Assembly: GCA_021798855.1 (NCBI GenBank)
Contig: JAJZBP010000010.1
Coordinates: 1 to 19,148 of the forward strand
Reading direction: 5' to 3'
From: Bacillota bacterium
GTDB lineage: Bacteria > Bacillota > Sulfobacillia > JAJZIM01 > JAJZBP01
DNA length: 19,148 bases
Below, piece after piece: positions 15,253 through 19,148 of this stretch. Each line of letters opens with the position of its first letter. Position 1 is the first letter of the stretch. The notes below the pieces were generated by a model. That model was not told the DNA's origin and made no database searches. It worked only from the letters and a program-made list of their open reading frames with translations. The position numbers and the translations under genes were made by a program.

Positions 15253-15885
15253 TTGCGGCTGGTTCTACTGGGAGCGCCGGGTGCCGGGAAGGGAACGCAG
15301 GCGGCACGCTTGGCCGAGGAATTGGGTATCCCCCACGTGGCTACCGGAGACATCTTCCGGGCGGCCCTGAAGGAAGGCACTCCTTTGGGCTTGCAGGCCA
15401 AGGCCTATATGGAACGGGGGGAACTCGTACCGGATCAGGTGGTGGTGGCGATCGTCCGTGAGCGGTTGGCCGGTGCCGATGCCGACGAATTCATTCTGGA
15501 CGGCTTTCCGCGTACCCTTCCTCAGGCGGAGGCACTGGACGCGACTCTTTCCCAACTGGGGCGCCCCCTGGATGAGGTGGTGGCCATTCAGGTGAGCCGG
15601 CGGGCCTTGGTTGAGCGCCTAACCGCCCGCAGGGTTTGCGCCGGCTGCGGCGCCACCTATCACCTGCTCTACGCTCGTCCGGCGGAGGAGGGGCGTTGCG
15701 ACCGTTGTGGCCAAACGTTGGTTCAACGGTCCGACGATACCCTGGAGACGGTGGAACGGCGCCTGGACGTTTACGAAAAGGATACCCTACCGCTGATCGA
15801 TTATTATCGGAAACGCGGCCTGCTTCGGGAAGTTCCCGGAGAAGGGACGGTGGAGGAGGTAACCACCAGCATTCGGGGCCAATGA
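15253..15885 (+). CDS. adk: Adenylate kinase
   Basis: Adenylate kinase interconverts ATP plus AMP and two ADP in the cytosol. The P-loop GAPGAGKGT is at 7-15, the AMP-site TGDIFR at 31-36 and DGFPRT at 83-88. The LID domain carries Cys129, Cys132, Cys149 and Cys152, the structural zinc site typical of Gram-positive enzymes. The length of 210 is slightly short of the usual 214-217. The start is TTG at 15253 behind GAGGAGG. The last four bases overlap the map start (ATGA). Confidence 0.97.
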   Translation: MRLVLLGAPGAGKGTQAARLAEELGIPHVATGDIFRAALKEGTPLGLQAKAYMERGELVPDQVVVAIVRERLAGADADEFILDGFPRTLPQAEALDATLSQLGRPLDEVVAIQVSRRALVERLTARRVCAGCGATYHLLYARPAEEGRCDRCGQTLVQRSDDTLETVERRLDVYEKDTLPLIDYYRKRGLLREVPGEGTVEEVTTSIRGQ

Positions 15886-16658
15886 TTATCCGGAAATCCA
15901 AGGCGGAAATCGAGCGAATGCGCCGGGCTGGTATAATTGCCGGATTGGTCATCGGGCGGTTGGCTCAATCGGCCAGGCCGGGAGTGACCACGGGTGAATT
16001 GGACGCCCTGGCCAGGGATCTCCTGGCGGCCGAGGGAGCCGTGGCCGCATTCAAGGGGTACAGGGGATTTCCGGCCCACATCTGCAGCAGCGTCAACGAC
16101 CAGGTGGTCCATGGGCTGCCGGGGAAACGGCGGTTGCAGGAGGGGGATATCCTTAGTTTGGATTTGGGGGTTCTCGTGCAGGGATATTGTGGGGACGTGG
16201 CTCTCACCGTGGCGGTTGGCGAAGTCGGCGGCTCCGTGTGGGAACTGCTTCGGGTGACCCGCCGGGCGCTCTATTGCGGGATAGAGGCTGCCCAACCGGG
16301 AAGGCACCTGTCGGATGTGTCGAATGCCATTCAGGTCCAGGCTGACGCCGCCGGCCTGGGGGTGGTCAGGAATTACGTGGGACACGGCATCGGCCGCACC
16401 GTGCATGAGGATCCGCAAATTCCGAATTATGGGCCGCCGGGGAAAGGACCGATTCTCAAACCGGGGATGACCTTGGCCATCGAGCCGATGTTCAACCTGG
16501 GCGGAGATGAAACCAAGGCCCTGGGGGACGGCTGGACGGTGGTTACCGCCGACGGCAAACCATCCGCTCATTTCGAGCACACGGTGTTGGTCGGGGAGAA
16601 CGGGCCGGAGATCCTAACCCTGTTGGCGGAAGACATCGTCTTGCCAAGCATCCATTAG
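15882..16658 (+). CDS. map: Methionine aminopeptidase, type I
   Basis: MetAP removes the initiator methionine from new proteins. From ATG 15882 it is 258 residues. The metal ligands are Asp94, Asp105, His168, Glu201 and Glu232, with catalytic His77 in NDQVVHGLP and His175 in GRTVHEDP. The frame extends upstream into adk, but the ATG in the ATGA overlap gives the canonical MIIRKSKAEIERMRRAG. The short N-terminus without an SH3-binding or zinc extension makes it type Ia. Confidence 0.96.
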   Translation: MIIRKSKAEIERMRRAGIIAGLVIGRLAQSARPGVTTGELDALARDLLAAEGAVAAFKGYRGFPAHICSSVNDQVVHGLPGKRRLQEGDILSLDLGVLVQGYCGDVALTVAVGEVGGSVWELLRVTRRALYCGIEAAQPGRHLSDVSNAIQVQADAAGLGVVRNYVGHGIGRTVHEDPQIPNYGPPGKGPILKPGMTLAIEPMFNLGGDETKALGDGWTVVTADGKPSAHFEHTVLVGENGPEILTLLAEDIVLPSIH

Positions 16659-16773
16659 GTTGGATGGAATGGAATATAACGGGATGGGTAAGCTAACGTA
16701 ATGCCGTGGAATTCTGGAAGCAGCCGGAACGGTTCAGAAGGGTACGAGGTGGCTGGTTTTGGGAGGTATGGGC

Positions 16774-17058
16774 GTGGAAGGGGATTTCCGGCCGGGGCAA
16801 CTGGTTTTATCCCTGGCCGGACGCGATGCCGGCAGGCACTTCCTGGTTTTGAGGCTGACCGCCCAGCGTGTGGTGGTGGCCGACGGCGAACTGCGGAAAG
16901 TGAGCCGACCGAAGGCCAAGAACCGCCGCCATCTGCTCCCTTGTCAGGCGGTTGATGAAGATGCGGCCGGGAAGTTGGCCGGTGGAGGCACCCTCGGGGA
17001 TGCGGAAGTAAAAGCCGTATTGGTCGGCCTTGCGGAGAAAGGAGGGAGGGAGAAGTGA
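16774..17058 (+). CDS. KOW-domain RNA-binding protein
   Basis: This is a small protein (94 residues from GTG 16774) of the kind found between map and infA in many clostridia, often labelled KOW-domain or L14e-like. The KOW-like segment is FRPGQLVLSLAGRDAGRHFLVLRL near the N-terminus, followed by VADGELRKVSRPKAKNRRHL. GGGAGG at 16761-16766 fits GTG 16774 at seven bases. TTG 16759 (behind GAGGTGG) and ATG 16768 are alternatives. Its exact role is not known to me; the context suggests translation or RNA binding. Its stop overlaps the infA start (GTGA). Confidence 0.85.
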   Translation: MEGDFRPGQLVLSLAGRDAGRHFLVLRLTAQRVVVADGELRKVSRPKAKNRRHLLPCQAVDEDAAGKLAGGGTLGDAEVKAVLVGLAEKGGREK

Positions 17059-17273
17059 GTAAGGAGGAAACCATTGAGCTGGAGGGAACCGTGATCGAAC
17101 CTCTCCCAAACGCCATGTTCAAGGTGGAACTGGCCAATGGGCATAGAGTTCTGGCGCATGTGTCCGGAAAAATAAGGATGCATTTCATCCGGATCCTGCC
17201 GGGCGACCGGGTGACGGTGGAATTATCTCCGTATGATCTTACGAGAGGGCGCATCATTTACCGTTACAAGTGA
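17055..17273 (+). CDS. infA: Translation initiation factor IF-1
   Basis: IF-1 (72 residues, exact family length) is an OB-fold protein that occupies the 30S A site during initiation. The sequence reads IELEGTVIEPLPNAMFKVEL, then ANGHRVLAHVSGKIRMHFIRILPGD (in parts) and ends VELSPYDLTRGRIIYRYK. The start is GTG at 17055, overlapping the KOW gene stop by four bases, with AAAGGAGGGAGGG upstream. Confidence 0.98.
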   Translation: MSKEETIELEGTVIEPLPNAMFKVELANGHRVLAHVSGKIRMHFIRILPGDRVTVELSPYDLTRGRIIYRYK

Positions 17274-17296
17274 TTGGCACAAGGGGAGGAAGCGGC

Positions 17297-17410
17297 GTGA
17301 AAGTTCGGCCGTCGGTGAAGAAAATGTGCGAGAAGTGCAAGATAATCCGGCGCAAGGGCAACGTGCTTGTCATCTGCGCCAACCCCAAACACAAGCAAAA
17401 ACAGGGGTAG
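17297..17410 (+). CDS. rpmJ: 50S ribosomal protein L36, zinc type
   Basis: Translated by hand to 37 residues, beginning MKVRPSVKKMCEKC and ending NPKHKQKQG. Cys11, Cys14, Cys27 and His32 form the zinc knuckle, so this is the zinc-containing form. L36 is the smallest 50S protein and binds 23S rRNA near the base of the L7/L12 stalk. The start is GTG at 17297 behind GGGGAGGAAG. Order infA-rpmJ-rpsM is typical. Confidence 0.96.
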   Translation: MKVRPSVKKMCEKCKIIRRKGNVLVICANPKHKQKQG

Positions 17411-17439
17411 TACCAAGAGGACAACAAGGAGGCGGGTAG

Positions 17440-17811
17440 ATGGCGCGGATCGCTGGGGTTGACTTACCCCGGGACAAGAGGGTGGAGGCGGCGTTGCCGT
17501 ATATCTATGGGGTTGGACTGAATCGATCCAGGGAAATCCTGCGGCAGGTCGATGTCAACCCGGACACCCGGGTGCGGGACCTTACGGACGACGAAGTGGC
17601 GAGACTGAGGGAGTACATTGACCGGAATTTCAAGGTTGAAGGGGAACTCAGGGCGGAGATCCAATTGAACATCCGCCGGCTGATCGACGTCGGCAGTTAC
17701 CGGGGTTTGCGTCACCGGCGCGGGATGCCCGTGCGGGGGCAGAGAACGAAGACCAACGCTCGCACCCGGAAGGGACCGCGTAAAACCGTCGGGGTAAAGC
17801 GGAAAAAGTAG
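17440..17811 (+). CDS. rpsM: 30S ribosomal protein S13
   Basis: S13 (123 residues) sits at the top of the 30S head, contacts P-site tRNA and forms bridges to the 50S subunit. MARIAGVDLPRDKRVEAALPYIYGVG, followed by SYRGLRHRRGMPVRGQRTKTNARTRKG (each read in parts), is diagnostic. ATG 17440 is nine bases after AAGGAGG. The basic C-terminal tail ends KRKK. Spacing to rpsK is 36 bases. Confidence 0.98.
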   Translation: MARIAGVDLPRDKRVEAALPYIYGVGLNRSREILRQVDVNPDTRVRDLTDDEVARLREYIDRNFKVEGELRAEIQLNIRRLIDVGSYRGLRHRRGMPVRGQRTKTNARTRKGPRKTVGVKRKK

Positions 17812-17847
17812 TATTGCGACCTGCAATAGGTAACAAGGAGGTTAACG

Positions 17848-18237
17848 ATGGCCAAGCGAACAGTCAGAGCCAAGAAAAAGGAACGGCGTTTGGTTGAAAA
17901 GGGGATAGCCCACATCAGATCGACGTTCAACAATACCATCGTCATGATCACGGACGTCACCGGGAACGCCATTTCTTGGTCATCCGCCGGTTCCCAGGGG
18001 TTCAAGGGATCCCGAAAAAGCACTCCCTATGCGGCCCAGACGGCCGGAGAGGTGGCGGCGAAGGGGGCCATGGAGTACGGGATGCGGGAAGTCGAAGTTT
18101 ACGTCAAGGGTCCTGGTTCGGGGCGGGAGGCGGCCATCCGCTCGCTGCAGGCGGCGGGGCTGGAAGTAAACATGATCAAAGACGTCACGCCGATTCCCCA
18201 CAACGGATGCCGCCCGCCCAAACGCCGGCGGGTCTAG
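17848..18237 (+). CDS. rpsK: 30S ribosomal protein S11
   Basis: S11 (129 residues) forms part of the 30S platform near the Shine-Dalgarno helix. It contains GIAHIRSTFNNTIVMITD, then YVKGPGSGREAAIRSLQAAG and the C-terminal PHNGCRPPKRRRV. Asn119-Gly120 is the site known in E. coli to become isoaspartate. ATG 17848 follows AAGGAGG. Confidence 0.98.
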   Translation: MAKRTVRAKKKERRLVEKGIAHIRSTFNNTIVMITDVTGNAISWSSAGSQGFKGSRKSTPYAAQTAGEVAAKGAMEYGMREVEVYVKGPGSGREAAIRSLQAAGLEVNMIKDVTPIPHNGCRPPKRRRV

Positions 18238-18296
18238 AACCCAAGCCGATGACGGGACGATTTTCTGCACACACGAGGAGGGATCCATAAAAACCA

Positions 18297-18923
18297 ATGG
18301 CACGCTATACGGATTCGGTTTGCCGCCTCTGCCGGCGGGAGGGAACGAAGCTGTTCCTGAAGGGGAGTCGTTGCTACAGTGAGAAGTGTTCCGCGGTGAA
18401 GCGGGCGTACCCGCCGGGGGAACATGGGCAAGGACGGCGGACAAAACCAACGGAGTACGGTTTACAGTTGCGGGAGAAACAAAAGGCTCGCCGTATTTAC
18501 GGTGTGTTGGAGACCCAGTTCCGGCGTTATTTTCACCGGGCGACTTCCATGCACGGCGTGGCGGGAGAGAATTTGCTGGCGCTTTTAGAGCGGCGGCTGG
18601 ACAATACGGTCTACCGTTTGGGGTTCGCCCTTTCCAGGGCCGAGGCCAGGCAAATGGTGCGGCATGGTCACTTCACGGTGAATGGGAAGAAGGTTAGCAT
18701 TTCGTCATTTTCGCTGCGGGAGGGCGATGTGGTGGCGCTGCGGGAGGAAGCCCAGAAAATATCCCGCGTGCGGGAGATAATTTCCGACTGGCGGGCGACG
18801 ATTCCCGGTTGGTTGGAGCGGGAAGAGGGGTCTTATCAGGGCCGAGTGGTGCGTTTGCCGAAGCGCGAGGACGTCGAACTGCCGTTGGAAGAGCACCTGA
18901 TCGTGGAGCTTTACTCTCGTTAA
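18297..18923 (+). CDS. rpsD: 30S ribosomal protein S4
   Basis: S4 (208 residues) is a primary 16S rRNA-binding protein that nucleates the 30S body. Cys9, Cys12, Cys26 and Cys31 make the zinc-binding N-terminal knuckle. The S4 RNA-binding domain holds LDNTVYRLGFALSRAEARQM and HGHFTVNGKKVSI. GAGGAGGG lies about 14 bases before ATG 18297, a little far but with no better start. Its location between rpsK and rpoA is the clostridial arrangement; in Bacillus rpsD lies elsewhere. In many bacteria S4 represses this operon, but I see no clear target fold. The following 105 bases show nothing notable. Confidence 0.97.
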   Translation: MARYTDSVCRLCRREGTKLFLKGSRCYSEKCSAVKRAYPPGEHGQGRRTKPTEYGLQLREKQKARRIYGVLETQFRRYFHRATSMHGVAGENLLALLERRLDNTVYRLGFALSRAEARQMVRHGHFTVNGKKVSISSFSLREGDVVALREEAQKISRVREIISDWRATIPGWLEREEGSYQGRVVRLPKREDVELPLEEHLIVELYSR

Positions 18924-19028
18924 AGGCAAAATTTGGCGGCTTTTAGGGATAGGCCAAGGGCGGGTGACTCGACGGGAGGAAGTGCGGATTTTCCACCGGG
19001 AGTGCAGCGACACACAGGAGGTCGGCGG

Positions 19029-19148
19029 ATGAACGAGATTGAACAACCGAAAATAGAATGCGTGGAAGCGTCACCGGACGGGACTTATGGGAAGTTCACG
19101 GTCGAGCCCCTCGAACGGGGTTATGGGATGACCGTGGGAAACGCCCTC
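19029..19148 (+). CDS. rpoA: RNA polymerase alpha subunit, 5' part
   Basis: The first 40 codons of rpoA run off the window end. By hand the N-terminus is MNEIEQPKIECVE, followed by YGKFTVEPLERGYGMTVGNAL, which matches the start of the alpha N-terminal dimerisation domain. AGGAGG lies six bases before ATG 19029. Gene order rpsM-rpsK-rpsD-rpoA confirms the call. Confidence 0.95.
   Translation, partial: MNEIEQPKIECVEASPDGTYGKFTVEPLERGYGMTVGNAL

Noticed and set aside
15848..15881. Third bridged Shine-Dalgarno at map
   Set aside because: GGAGGAGGT is 21 bases away, but the local stem would place it in a loop rather than move it closer, and the ATGA overlap with adk explains translation by coupling.

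Overview
The window is a continuous, almost entirely plus-strand translation gene cluster: the 3' part of a str operon (fusA, tuf), then the S10, spc and alpha operons merged into one array of 33 recognisable genes ending in the first 40 codons of rpoA. The DNA is GC-rich (about 60% by eye, not counted). Three things point to a Gram-positive Bacillota of the clostridial/Desulfotomaculum-Moorella type: rpsD sits between rpsK and rpoA, a small KOW-domain gene sits between map and infA, and EF-Tu carries a four-cysteine insertion in its GTPase domain that I remember from Pelotomaculum/Desulfotomaculum-like lineages. The species cannot be named from this window. No genes are seen on the minus strand, and there are no tRNA or rRNA genes, CRISPR arrays or intact transposase genes.

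Layout: 3-2093 fusA; 2094-2506 a 413-base non-coding gap holding copy A of a structured repeat; 2507-3709 tuf; 3710-3861 a spacer with a strong hairpin and a second hairpin at the rpsJ start; 3862-8947 the S10 block (rpsJ, rplC, rplD, rplW, rplB, rpsS, rplV, rpsC, rplP, rpmC); 8998-11504 rpsQ, rplN, rplX, rplE, rpsN, rpsH; 11505-11828 a 324-base gap holding copy B of the repeat and a terminator-like hairpin; 11829-15182 rplF, rplR, rpsE, rpmD, rplO, secY; 15253-17273 adk, map, a KOW protein and infA; 17297-19148 rpmJ, rpsM, rpsK, rpsD and the start of rpoA. Most genes are tightly packed. rpsC/rplP, rplP/rpmC, adk/map and KOW/infA overlap, which suggests translational coupling.

The genes work together as the core protein-synthesis supply line: elongation factors, about 26 ribosomal proteins, initiation factor 1, the SecY export channel, N-terminal methionine removal (Map), adenylate balance (Adk) and RNA polymerase alpha.

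The proteins are ordinary; the interest lies between them. First, the two long gaps hold diverged copies of one structured element, about 392 and 229 bases, in the same orientation. The four small hairpins keep their pairing, and the copies differ mainly by an extra internal domain of about 148 bases in copy A. Second, rpsJ and rplF both have a strong Shine-Dalgarno sequence too far from the start codon, with a hairpin between them that would restore a spacing of 10-11 nt. Third, two terminator-like hairpins lie inside the operon (before rplB and before rplF). Fourth, at least 12 of 33 genes use TTG or GTG starts, including tuf.
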